A stretch of 64,000 bases of DNA from CAVORB01 sp963698495 (lineage in GTDB: Bacteria > Pseudomonadota > Gammaproteobacteria > Chromatiales > Chromatiaceae). The stretch is taken from positions 1 through 64,000 of the forward strand of contig CAVORB010000005.1 in the NCBI GenBank assembly GCA_963698495.1, given 5' to 3'. Below the pieces are notes generated by a model, which did not search any database, was not told where the DNA came from, and worked only from the letters and a program-made list of their open reading frames with translations. This document shows, one piece after another, positions 52,426 to 60,571 of the stretch (positions are counted from its first letter, which is position 1; each line of letters opens with the position of its first letter). The position numbers were made by a program, and so were the translations under genes.

Positions 52426-53307
52426 ATGGTGCTTGCGCGTCAGGCCCATCGGTCACTGTTTTCCGGCCAGCGGGTGTTCGCCTGGAATGCGGCGGGGCGA
52501 TGGTCTCGTCGCATTGCGTCGGTCCTTTTCCTGCTCGCGTTCTTTGGCGCGCAACTGCAACTCGTCGGATGCGGCACCAGGGAGCCCGCGCCGGTAGACA
52601 GCAGGGACGGCTCGGGTTCGGTACCGGCCGGCCAATATCGCATCCGCGATGGCGATACCCTTTACTCGATCGCTTTTCACAGAGGCATCGATTTCAAGTC
52701 GCTGGCGCAGTGGAACAGGATTCCGCCGCCCTACCGCATCTACGCGGGAAAGCTCATCCGCGTCGAGCCTCCGCGTGGTCAGGGCGGCGCGCTGACCGCC
52801 ACCAAGTCCCGGCCCAAGAACACCGGCGACTCAGCACGGAAGGCCGCGTCCGCCAGTCCCAAGGCTTCTGCCGCAAAGCCGAAGGTTGCCGGTGCTTCCT
52901 CGCAGGCGAGCATCAGCAAGAAATCCGCATCGGGCGTGAACTGGCAGTGGCCCCTCAAGGGCAAGGTGGTGCAGGGGTTCCGCCGCGGCGACCGCACGCG
53001 TCAAGGCATCAGGATCTCCGGGCGCGCGGGCCAGCAGGTGAAAGCGGCGGGAGGCGGTACCGTCGTCTACAGCGGAAGTGGACTGAAAGGATACGGAAAC
53101 CTTATCATCGTGAAGCACGACAACAATTATCTGAGCGCATACGGCTTCAACCGCCGCCTCTTGGTATCCGAGGGGCAGCGTGTGAAACGGGGCCAAGGCG
53201 TGGCGGAGGTCGGGAAGGCCGCGAACGGAGATTACCTTCTCCATTTCGAGATCCGCAAGAACGGGATCGCTGAGGATCCTTTGAAGTATCTACCTGGAAC
53301 CCATTGA
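52426..53307 (+). CDS. nlpD: Lipoprotein NlpD/LppB (LysM and M23 domains)
   Basis: 293 residues. A long basic N-terminus precedes a lipobox (GAQLQLVGCGTREP). LysM: YRIRDGDTLYSIAFHRGIDF to YRIYAGKLIRVE. A Lys/Ala/Ser-rich linker follows, then an M23-like domain (WQWPLKGKVVQGFRRGDRTR, GNLIIVKHDNNYLSAYGFNR). The His-x-H catalytic residues are not intact, as in NlpD proteins that activate amidase AmiC. The rpoS promoter often lies within nlpD. Confidence 0.9.
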   Translation: MVLARQAHRSLFSGQRVFAWNAAGRWSRRIASVLFLLAFFGAQLQLVGCGTREPAPVDSRDGSGSVPAGQYRIRDGDTLYSIAFHRGIDFKSLAQWNRIPPPYRIYAGKLIRVEPPRGQGGALTATKSRPKNTGDSARKAASASPKASAAKPKVAGASSQASISKKSASGVNWQWPLKGKVVQGFRRGDRTRQGIRISGRAGQQVKAAGGGTVVYSGSGLKGYGNLIIVKHDNNYLSAYGFNRRLLVSEGQRVKRGQGVAEVGKAANGDYLLHFEIRKNGIAEDPLKYLPGTH

Positions 53308-53371
53308 CCCGCAGGGTCGGTAGGCGCACGACGGTAAGTGTCAGCGCCGCCTCGCTGCGGAGAGGAACTGA

Positions 53372-54403
53372 ATGGCGACCACCAAAGAGCGCGAGGATCC
53401 AGACTCGGGGACGGATGTAGACACCGAAGAGCTGGCGCTGCTTGCCGGTGAGCTCGATGAGTCGCCGGATTCGGTCAGCAACGAAGCCGAAGGGGACGAG
53501 CAGTCCCTGGATTCGGACTCGGATTCCCCACTCCCCGCAAGCCCGCTGCGCGGCCGTTACGCCGACGAGGGGGATTTCGACGCGACACGGCTCTACCTCA
53601 ACGAGATCGGTGGTTCCAAGCTGCTGACCGCGGAGGAGGAGGTGTACTTCTCGCGCCTGGCGCAACAGGGTGACAACGCGGCTCGCCAGCGCATGATCGT
53701 GAGCAACCTGCGCTTGGTGGTGAAGATCGCGCGCCGCTACCTGAACCGCGGCCTGCCGCTGCTTGATCTCATCGAAGAGGGCAACCTCGGATTGATCAGG
53801 GCAGTGGAGAAGTTCGATCCAGAGCGTGGGTTCCGCTTCTCGACCTATGCGACCTGGTGGATCCGCCAGACCATCGAGCGCGCGATCATGAACCAGACGC
53901 GCACCGTCCGTTTGCCCATCCACGTGGTCAAGGAGATCAACGTCTATCTCAAGGCGGCGCGCCGCCTTGCGCAAAACCTCGATCGGGAGCCGACGACGGA
54001 GGACATCGCGGGGTTGCTGGAAAGACCCATCGGCGAGGTCAAGCGGATGCTCGGGCTTAACGAGCACATCGCCTCGGTCGATACACCCTATGGCAAGGAC
54101 GCTGACAAACCGCTGGTCGACATGCTGCAGGACGACACCGCCGACGATCCGGCCGACAAGATTCAGGATCAGGACATCCAATCAAACCTGGACCATTGGC
54201 TCGGCAAGCTCAATGACAAGCAGCGCGAGGTGGTGGAGCGCCGATTCGGCATCCACGGGTACGAGCACTCGACGCTGGAAAAGGTCGCGCAAGAGCTCGG
54301 CGTCACGCGTGAACGGGTGCGCCAGATCCAGATGGATGCCCTGCGCCGCCTGCGCGACATCCTGGAGAAGGAGGGCTTCTCCGTGGACGCCTTCTTCAAG
54401 TGA
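53372..54403 (+). CDS. rpoS: RNA polymerase sigma factor RpoS
   Basis: 343 residues. An acidic N-terminus, region 1.2 (DATRLYLNEIGGSKLLTAEE), region 2 (NLRLVVKIARRYLNRGLPLL, RGFRFSTYATWWIRQTIERA), region 3 and region 4 (LEKVAQELGVTRERVRQIQM). General stress and stationary-phase sigma factor. Start ATG behind GGAGAGG; follows nlpD by 64 bases. Confidence 0.96.
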   Translation: MATTKEREDPDSGTDVDTEELALLAGELDESPDSVSNEAEGDEQSLDSDSDSPLPASPLRGRYADEGDFDATRLYLNEIGGSKLLTAEEEVYFSRLAQQGDNAARQRMIVSNLRLVVKIARRYLNRGLPLLDLIEEGNLGLIRAVEKFDPERGFRFSTYATWWIRQTIERAIMNQTRTVRLPIHVVKEINVYLKAARRLAQNLDREPTTEDIAGLLERPIGEVKRMLGLNEHIASVDTPYGKDADKPLVDMLQDDTADDPADKIQDQDIQSNLDHWLGKLNDKQREVVERRFGIHGYEHSTLEKVAQELGVTRERVRQIQMDALRRLRDILEKEGFSVDAFFK

Positions 54404-54718
54404 TCGCAGTCGCGGCTGCATGCCTGGCGTCCGCCACCGGTTTCACCGCCCAACTCTGGCCCCAATGATTGATGTCCAGCCGAATGACGCGCCGTGTGTC
54501 CGCTAACCGCCGCAACCCCTCCGGAAATCGACTGATCTAGATCAAGAAACGGTGGGGCATACCCCCCATCCAGGTGCGCAATAGCCCGCGCCGATCTTGA
54601 CTTTGTAGGCCGAAACCAGTCTCATTGCTGCGGTTGTGCCGACGGATACGGTCCTTCAAAAATCAGGCGGGAATGCCACTCACCTGCGTCGTTTTCCCAG
54701 TCATTTCGGGGAGGGTTT
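54404..54718 (+). other. Intergenic region before ccoN
   Basis: 315 bases between rpoS and ccoN. It holds the FNR-box candidate at 54532-54545 and GGGGAGGG just before the ccoN start. No RNA gene or clear rpoS terminator recognised. Confidence 0.5.
54532..54545 (+). promoter_or_regulatory. FNR-box candidate upstream of ccoNOQP
   Basis: CTGATCTAGATCAA matches TTGAT-N4-ATCAA except the first base. It lies about 175 bases before the ccoN start codon. An FNR-type regulator is encoded in the same window, and FNR/ANR activation of cbb3 operons is well known. Confidence 0.65.
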
Positions 54719-56152
54719 ATGGAAGCTGGACTCGAACAGAAGTACAACTTCGACGTTGTACGCTGGTTCACCATCATGGCGGTCGTCTACCTCGTGGTCG
54801 GCGCCCTTGTCGGGGTTTATATCGCGTCGGAGCTGGCGTGGCCGTTCCTGAATTTTGACAGCCCCTACATCTCCTTCGGGCGTCTGCGCCCGGTCCACAC
54901 CAACGCCGTCATCTTCGCCTTCGGCGGCTGTACCCTGATGGCAACCGCCTTCTACACCGTCCAGCGCACCTGTGGGGTTCGGCTGTGGAGCGACAAGCTG
55001 GCTTGGTTCGTGTTCTGGGGATGGAACGCCATCATCGTGCTGGCCGTCATCACCCTGCCTCTGGGCTTTACCCAGGCCAAGGAGTACGCGGAGCTGGAGT
55101 GGCCGATCGACATCCTGATCGCGGTGGTCTGGCTGGCCTTCACCTTCAATTTCATCATGACCATCGCCGTTCGCAAGACCTCGCACATCTATGTGTCGAA
55201 CTGGTTCTTCCTTGGCATGATGGTGATGATCGTCTACCTGCACGTGGTCAACAGCCTCGCCATCCCGGTGGGTTTGTTCAAGTCCTACTCCGTCTTCTCC
55301 GGCGTGCAGGACGCCATGATCCAGTGGTGGTGGGGCCACAACGCGGTGGGCTTCTATCTCACCGCCGGCTTCCTGGGCATCATGTACTACTTCGTGCCCA
55401 AGCAGGCCAATCGGCCGGTCTATTCCTACCGCTTGTCGGTCATCCACTTCTGGGCCCTGATGTTCGGCTACGTCTGGCTCGGCGCCCACCATCTGCAGTA
55501 CACGGCCCTGCCGGACTGGACCGGGTCTCTCGGCGCCGCGGTCTCCATCGCCATGATCATCCCCTCCTGGGGCGGCGCGGTGAATGGCATGATGACCCTT
55601 TCCGGGGCCTGGGATAAGCTGCGCACCGACTACGTGCTGCGCTTCCTCATCATCGCTTTGGCCTTCTACGCCATGTCCACCTTCGAAGGCCCGGTCATGT
55701 CCCTGAAGACCGTCAACGCTCTGTCCCACTACACGGACTGGACCGTGGGCCACGTGCACTCCGGTGCCCTTGGCTGGGTGGCCGGTATCTCGATCGGCGC
55801 CATCTACCACTTGATGACTCGGCTGTATCACACGGAGATGTACTCCGAGAAGCTGGTCAACTTCCACTTCTGGACCGCCACCATCGGCACCGTGGTCTAC
55901 ATCGTCGCCATGTGGGTGTCCGGCATCATGCAGGGCCTGATGTGGAGGGCCTATGACGAGTACGGCACCCTGGCCTACACCTTCGTGGAGTCGGTCGACG
56001 CCATGCATCCCTACTACGCGATGCGAGCCATCGGGGGCGCCATCTTCCTGTTCGGCGCCATCGTTATGCTCTTCAACATACTGATGACCGTGCGTAAGTC
56101 GGTCTCCAGCGGCAGCCTCGCGCAGGCCCGCACCGTGGCCGCAACCGCCTGA
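54719..56152 (+). CDS. ccoN: cbb3-type cytochrome c oxidase subunit I
   Basis: 477 residues, twelve membrane segments. Haem and copper ligands: low-spin haem His in RPVHTNAVIFAFGGCTLM, the CuB His in WWWGHNAVGFYLTAGFLG and WLGAHHLQYTALPDWTGSLG, and the haem ligands in HYTDWTVGHVHSGALGWVAG. Catalytic subunit of the high-affinity terminal oxidase. First gene of the operon, downstream of an FNR-box candidate. Confidence 0.97.
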   Translation: MEAGLEQKYNFDVVRWFTIMAVVYLVVGALVGVYIASELAWPFLNFDSPYISFGRLRPVHTNAVIFAFGGCTLMATAFYTVQRTCGVRLWSDKLAWFVFWGWNAIIVLAVITLPLGFTQAKEYAELEWPIDILIAVVWLAFTFNFIMTIAVRKTSHIYVSNWFFLGMMVMIVYLHVVNSLAIPVGLFKSYSVFSGVQDAMIQWWWGHNAVGFYLTAGFLGIMYYFVPKQANRPVYSYRLSVIHFWALMFGYVWLGAHHLQYTALPDWTGSLGAAVSIAMIIPSWGGAVNGMMTLSGAWDKLRTDYVLRFLIIALAFYAMSTFEGPVMSLKTVNALSHYTDWTVGHVHSGALGWVAGISIGAIYHLMTRLYHTEMYSEKLVNFHFWTATIGTVVYIVAMWVSGIMQGLMWRAYDEYGTLAYTFVESVDAMHPYYAMRAIGGAIFLFGAIVMLFNILMTVRKSVSSGSLAQARTVAATA

Positions 56153-56165
56153 GGAGGGTCAAGAA

Positions 56166-56915
56166 ATGGCTGAAAAACGCAAACCCAAGAACTTCCAGGA
56201 GTGGATGGAGATCAGCATCCTGCCGCTGATTACGGTGTTGGCGCTGGCCCTGTCCGTCGGCGGTCTGGTGGAGATCGTGCCACTCTTCTATCTGAAGAAC
56301 ACCTTCGAGCACAACAAGTACCCCGAGCTCGTATGGAACCATGACGCCCCGGGCTCCGCGCCCATCGTTACGGTCGACGAGAGCGGGAAAGAGCAGTGGA
56401 ACTGGAAACCGGGCGACGGCGTCCGTCCCTACACGGCGCTCGAGCTCGCCGGTCGCGACATCTATCAGCGGGAGGGGTGCTACACCTGTCACTCCCAGAT
56501 GATCCGCCCGTTCCGTGACGAAAAGGAGCGTTACGGACACTACTCCCTGGCATCGGAGTCCATGTTCGATCACCCGTTCCAGTGGGGCTCCAAGCGCACG
56601 GGTCCCGATATGGCGCGGGTTGGCGGCAAGTACTCCGACGAATGGCACCGCGCCCACCTGCGCGCCCCGCGTTCGGTGGTTCCGGAATCGGTCATGCCCA
56701 ACTATCCCTGGCTGGACAAGAGTGGGCCTAACGCCTCGACCATGCAGGCGCACATGGAAGGGATGCGCATGATCGGTGTGCCTTACTCGGACGCGGATAT
56801 CGAGGCTGCGCCGGTACTGCTCGAGGGCAAGACCGACATGGACGCGCTGGTGGCCTATCTGCAGGTCTTGGGCACTATGGCGGCGTTGGACGAGGCCAAG
56901 GTATACCGTGAGTAG
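56166..56915 (+). CDS. ccoO: cbb3-type cytochrome c oxidase subunit II (monohaem)
   Basis: 249 residues: an N-terminal membrane anchor (PLITVLALALSVGGLVEIVP), then GRDIYQREGCYTCHSQMIRP with the CxxCH haem site, and VMPNYPWLDKSG with the axial Met region. Transfers electrons to CcoN. Strong GGAGG 13 bases after ccoN. Confidence 0.96.
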   Translation: MAEKRKPKNFQEWMEISILPLITVLALALSVGGLVEIVPLFYLKNTFEHNKYPELVWNHDAPGSAPIVTVDESGKEQWNWKPGDGVRPYTALELAGRDIYQREGCYTCHSQMIRPFRDEKERYGHYSLASESMFDHPFQWGSKRTGPDMARVGGKYSDEWHRAHLRAPRSVVPESVMPNYPWLDKSGPNASTMQAHMEGMRMIGVPYSDADIEAAPVLLEGKTDMDALVAYLQVLGTMAALDEAKVYRE

Positions 56916-57123
56916 CCTGAAGGAATACTTCCGCACCGATTGGGGGGCGATGACGACGAACGATTGGATCGGCACGATCCTCACCGTCGTCATCTTCCTG
57001 CTCATGATCGTGGCGTATTTCCAAGTTTTCCGTCCCAAGAACCGGGAGAAGCTGGAATCGAAGCGCTTTATCCCGTTCGAAGAGGACGACCAAGATACCG
57101 GAGAGAAAAATGGCGGAAAATAA
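56908..57123 (+). CDS. ccoQ: cbb3-type oxidase subunit CcoQ/FixQ
   Basis: 71 residues from a GTG overlapping the ccoO stop (an ATG at 56950 is an alternative). One membrane helix (IGTILTVVIFLLMIVAYFQV) followed by FRPKNREKLESKRFIPFEED, typical of FixQ, where the tail shows Y/F-x-P-x-x-K and E-x-x-x-x-P-F-x-x-D/E. Stabilises the complex. Overlaps ccoP by 14 bases. Confidence 0.88.
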   Translation: MSSLKEYFRTDWGAMTTNDWIGTILTVVIFLLMIVAYFQVFRPKNREKLESKRFIPFEEDDQDTGEKNGGK

Positions 57124-58006
57124 TCCCTTTCCCGGTGAGAACAACACCGGTCATTTCTGGGACGATAATCTGCGGGAGCTAAACAATCCGCCCCCGCGTT
57201 GGTGGATGATCGCCTTTTGGGCCTCGGTGCTCTGGTGGATCGCCTACGGAATCCTGTACCCCATGTGGCCTACGGCGACCGGTTACACGAAGGGCATTAT
57301 GGGCTGGACGCAGATGCAGGAGTACGAGCAGGGCTTGGAGCAGGTCGCGGCGGTGCGTGCCCAGTACGAGGATCAGCTCAAGACCATGTCTGCGGAGGCG
57401 ATCCTCGCCGACCCGGGCTTGACCCAGTACACGCTGGCTTCGGCCAAGGTGCTGTTCGGGGACTACTGCTCGGCCTGCCATGGCAGCGGCGGACAGGGCA
57501 ATCCAGGCTATCCGGTCCTGGCGGATGACGACTGGCTCTACGGCGGATCCCTGGCAAAGATCACGGAAACCCTCCAGGTTGGACGCAAGGGGGCCATGAC
57601 CGCGCACAAGGACATTCTGACTGAGCAGGAGGTCGAAACCCTGGCCAACTGGGTGGTACAGATGAGCGAAACCGGCGGCGAGGGGGGCAGCGAGGAAGGC
57701 TGGAACCTCTACAACACCAAGGGCTGCAACGCCTGTCACGGCCCGGAGGGAGACGGCGTGTTGGCGCGGGGTCCCAACGGCGAGGTGCTGGCGACGGTTG
57801 GTGCAGCCAACCTGCGGGATGGGATTTGGCGCTTCGAGCCGGGCGGCTACGAAAGCGCCAAGCACACCATCCTGTACGGAGTGAATCAGGACGTCGAGGG
57901 TAGCCGTGATGCGGTGATGCCCGGTTTCGGCAACACCGGCAAGCTTGACGAGCAGGAGATCAAGAAGCTGACGGTCTATGTGCACCAGCTAGGTGGTGGT
58001 CAGTAG
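57110..58006 (+). CDS. ccoP: cbb3-type cytochrome c oxidase subunit III (dihaem)
   Basis: 298 residues. N-terminal GHFWDDNLRELNNPPPRWWM and one membrane helix, then two CxxCH haem sites (FGDYCSACHGSGGQGNPGYP; LYNTKGCNACHGPEGDGVLA). Delivers electrons from soluble cytochrome c. The N-terminal G-H-x-W-D-x-x-L-x-E-x-N-x-P-x-P motif is diagnostic. Confidence 0.97.
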   Translation: MAENNPFPGENNTGHFWDDNLRELNNPPPRWWMIAFWASVLWWIAYGILYPMWPTATGYTKGIMGWTQMQEYEQGLEQVAAVRAQYEDQLKTMSAEAILADPGLTQYTLASAKVLFGDYCSACHGSGGQGNPGYPVLADDDWLYGGSLAKITETLQVGRKGAMTAHKDILTEQEVETLANWVVQMSETGGEGGSEEGWNLYNTKGCNACHGPEGDGVLARGPNGEVLATVGAANLRDGIWRFEPGGYESAKHTILYGVNQDVEGSRDAVMPGFGNTGKLDEQEIKKLTVYVHQLGGGQ

Positions 58007-58025
58007 ACCGCCGAGCGTAATCACG

Positions 58026-58047
58026 TCGGGCGGCCCCGGCCGCCCGA
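58026..58047 (+). other. Hairpin between ccoP and the small membrane protein gene
   Basis: TCGGGCGGC pairs perfectly with GCCGCCCGA around a 4-base loop, without a T run. It probably protects the 3' end of the ccoNOQP message or reduces read-through rather than terminating. Confidence 0.5.
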
Positions 58048-58075
58048 TGGTAGACGTTAAGGAGAGGAGGAGACC

Positions 58076-58216
58076 ATGAACTTCCTGACTTGGGACCTGG
58101 TTACCCTGATGTCGATCGCCATGGTCGTGATCGCGATCATCATCTTTGTATTCCTGGGCTTTAAGGTCGTGGCATTGATGAATCGCGACGCCGAGACGCA
58201 CAAACACCAGCACTGA
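58076..58216 (+). CDS. 46-residue single-helix membrane protein in the cco cluster
   Basis: Opens MNFLTWDLVTLMSIAMVVIA, a helix continuing IIIFVFLGFKVVALMN, then a short polar tail ending AETHKHQH. A very strong GGAGAGGAGGAGA precedes the ATG, and a terminator follows 27 bases after the stop, so it is the last gene of the ccoNOQP unit. It is shorter than most gene finders accept. It is similar in size and design to small proteins such as DUF3149 members, but I cannot name the family. The His-rich end could bind metal (speculation). Confidence 0.65.
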   Translation: MNFLTWDLVTLMSIAMVVIAIIIFVFLGFKVVALMNRDAETHKHQH

Positions 58217-58551
58217 CGGGCGATCGGCCAACGCTCTGATGGGAAGGGGGATGAGTCATCCCCCTTTTTTTGTGTCCTTGACGACGGCTCCCCGAAAAGT
58301 GTTTTCTTGCCAACGCCGCCGCGGCGCGGGTCTGGGCTCGCGGTGTTCGGCGTTGCTCGCGGTCATGTGCCGCCCGACAGAAAAACCATAAAGAATTCAA
58401 CAAAAATCATCCGGTTACGATTGCGAATGCGCAATGTCCAAGGGTACCGGTTAGGTTAGATTGTACGGCTAGTCAAGACGTCGCTCGCTGGCTGGTTGTG
58501 ATGCCGCTCGCGGTTGCCGGACGTCGCCAACGCAGCTTCGGGAGTTCGTCC
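58217..58551 (+). other. Intergenic region between the two halves of the cco locus
   Basis: 335 bases. The first 55 contain the terminator at 58244-58271. The rest presumably includes the ccoG promoter (AT-rich around 58380-58475), but no FNR-type dyad was found. No RNA gene recognised. Confidence 0.45.
58244..58271 (+). terminator. Rho-independent terminator of the ccoNOQP unit
   Basis: AAGGGGGATG pairs with CATCCCCCTT around three bases and is followed by seven T. Confidence 0.9.
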
Positions 58552-59982
58552 GTGAGCAACACGACAATGGAAAAAAGCAGCGTCGACGCGCTCTACGCGG
58601 AGGCCGATTATTGGCACGTCAACACGGGTGGGGAAACCATCCACGCCAAGAGGCTTGCCGGTAAGTGGCGGACCTTCAAGTGGCTCGGCGCCTCGGTCTG
58701 GCTGGTATTCTTCCTCGGTCCCTACTTGCGCTGGGATGGCAGGCAGGCAATTCTTTGGGACATCCCTAACCGCCAGTACCACATCTTCGGCGTGACCGTC
58801 ATCCCGCAGGACTTCTGGATGTTGTCCCTGCTGCTGCTGTTCTTTGCCATCCTCCTCGCCGTCGCCACCGCGCTCGTGGGGCGGGTCTGGTGCGGATACT
58901 TCTGTTTCCAGACCGTTTGGACCGATGTTTACACCTGGATCGAGGAAAAGCTGGAAGGGCAGCCGCCGGCGCGGAGAAAGCTCGACGCCGCCCCATTGGA
59001 TTTTCGGAAGTTCCGAATCAAGGCGCTCAAGCACCTGATCTGGCTCGTGATCGGTTTCCTCACGGGCATGAGCTTCGTCGCCTGGTTCACCGACGCGCCG
59101 ACCCTTTGGACGGCCTTCTTCCTCGGGGAGTCGAACTCGGCGGTCTACGTGACCGTGGCCCTGTTCACGGTTGGTACATACGGACTCGCTGGCTTCCTGC
59201 GGGAGCAGACCTGCTTCTGGCTGTGCCCGTACGCGCGCATTCAGGGGGTCATGGTCGATCGTACGACGCTGCTGCCAACTTACGACATCGGCAGGGGCGA
59301 GCCGCGCGGGCGGATGAAAAAGGGCGAGAAGGAGGAAAACCGGACCACCGGCGACTGCATCGATTGCAAGCAGTGTGTCGCGGTGTGCCCCACCGGCATC
59401 GACATCCGGCATGGCCAGCAGGAAGGTTGCATCACCTGCGCGCTGTGCATTGACGCTTGTGACGCGGTGATGGACAAGATCGGCCGGCCGAAGGGGCTTA
59501 TCCGGTACGCCTCTCTCGACGAGCTCGAGGGCAAGCCCGCCAAGGCGCTCCTGCTGCGGCCCAGGGTCTGGGTCTACGCAGCCATCCTCGCGGCCGCGCT
59601 TTCGGGTATCCTTTACGGGCTGACGTCCCTGGCGCCGGTCGAGCTCAATGTGCTGCACGAGCGCGCGCCGCTGTTCGTCACCCTCAGCGACGGTTCGATC
59701 CAGAACAAGTACACGCTGAAGATGCTGAACAAGCTGAACGAAGATGTCTCCCTTCGCATCAGCGTGTCCGGTGGTCCCGAGAGCCTTGAGCTGGTGGGCG
59801 CCGAGGATGCGGTCATCGCCAAGCACGGTTTCGTTTCGCCGGCGACGGTGTTCGTACGGATACCGCGCAGAGACCTCGCTGAGGAGCACGTTCCGATCAC
59901 CTTCCACGTCGAGGGTCAACGGGCGTCGGGGGATGTCGTGCGGACGGACAGGGAGAGCGTATTCATCGGTCCGCGGCGCTAA
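58552..59982 (+). CDS. ccoG: CcoG/FixG ferredoxin-like oxidase assembly protein
   Basis: 476 residues from the GTG at 58552, chosen because CGGGAG lies seven bases upstream (an ATG at 58567 is an alternative). About five membrane segments; a first Cys-rich loop (GRVWCGYFCFQTVWTDVYTW; TCFWLCPYARIQGVM), two 4Fe-4S clusters (DCIDCKQCVAVCPTGID; GCITCALCIDACDAVMDK) and a periplasmic immunoglobulin-like C-terminus. CcoG is a cupric reductase needed for copper delivery to cbb3 oxidase. Confidence 0.95.
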   Translation: MSNTTMEKSSVDALYAEADYWHVNTGGETIHAKRLAGKWRTFKWLGASVWLVFFLGPYLRWDGRQAILWDIPNRQYHIFGVTVIPQDFWMLSLLLLFFAILLAVATALVGRVWCGYFCFQTVWTDVYTWIEEKLEGQPPARRKLDAAPLDFRKFRIKALKHLIWLVIGFLTGMSFVAWFTDAPTLWTAFFLGESNSAVYVTVALFTVGTYGLAGFLREQTCFWLCPYARIQGVMVDRTTLLPTYDIGRGEPRGRMKKGEKEENRTTGDCIDCKQCVAVCPTGIDIRHGQQEGCITCALCIDACDAVMDKIGRPKGLIRYASLDELEGKPAKALLLRPRVWVYAAILAAALSGILYGLTSLAPVELNVLHERAPLFVTLSDGSIQNKYTLKMLNKLNEDVSLRISVSGGPESLELVGAEDAVIAKHGFVSPATVFVRIPRRDLAEEHVPITFHVEGQRASGDVVRTDRESVFIGPRR

Positions 59983-60000
59983 TCTCCATCGGCTAACCGG

Positions 60001-60030
60001 CGGGCGGGCTGGCTCCCAGCCCGCCCGTTT
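60001..60030 (+). terminator. Strong hairpin between ccoG and ccoH
   Basis: CGGGCGGGCTGG pairs perfectly over 12 bp with CCAGCCCGCCCG around CTC and is followed by TTTCATT. The T run is short, so partial termination or message stabilisation is more likely than a full stop. Confidence 0.45.
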
Positions 60031-60043
60031 CATTGTAGAGGTA

Positions 60044-60568
60044 ATGACGAGAATGGATCCTACCGCAGCAGAGAAGCACCAGCCCGTATCCGCCTGGCGC
60101 AGCCCCTGGGTGATCGCCTGGATCGCTCTCGTTGTCGTGGTGCTCGGCGTCAACCTGACCATGGTCTATCTCGCAATCGCGACCAATCCCGGCCTCGTGG
60201 TGGAGGATTACTACGAGCGAGGGCAGCATTACGAGCGCACCATGGTCTCGGCGATGGCCAAGGACCCGGGCTGGGAAATGCGCGCGGATATCCCCGCGGA
60301 GATCCTGGCAGGCGTGCCCACGGCGATCCGTTTCTTCCTGGTCGACCGGGCCGGACAACCGGTGGTCCCCAAGGAGGTCGACTTCTTCGCCTATCGTCCG
60401 GCGGACGCCGACCAGGACTTCAGCCTCGCCATGACCGAGGAGGGGAAGGGGCGCTACCTGGCGGAGGTGACCTTTCCGCTGATCGGTGTCTGGGACACCC
60501 TGATCGCGGTCAAGAGCGGAGAGCAGGAATACAACCTGGGCAAACGCGTAAGCGTGCAGCGTCCTTGA
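60044..60568 (+). CDS. ccoH: FixH/CcoH family protein
   Basis: 174 residues from the ATG at 60044 behind AGAGG. One membrane helix (WVIAWIALVVVVLGVNLTMV), then NPGLVVEDYYERGQHYERTM (conserved D-Y-Y-x-x-G motif) and a periplasmic domain ending GVWDTLIAVKSGEQEYNLGK. Assembly factor of the cbb3 oxidase. ccoI begins three bases after its stop. Confidence 0.9.
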   Translation: MTRMDPTAAEKHQPVSAWRSPWVIAWIALVVVVLGVNLTMVYLAIATNPGLVVEDYYERGQHYERTMVSAMAKDPGWEMRADIPAEILAGVPTAIRFFLVDRAGQPVVPKEVDFFAYRPADADQDFSLAMTEEGKGRYLAEVTFPLIGVWDTLIAVKSGEQEYNLGKRVSVQRP

Positions 60569-60571
60569 GAC

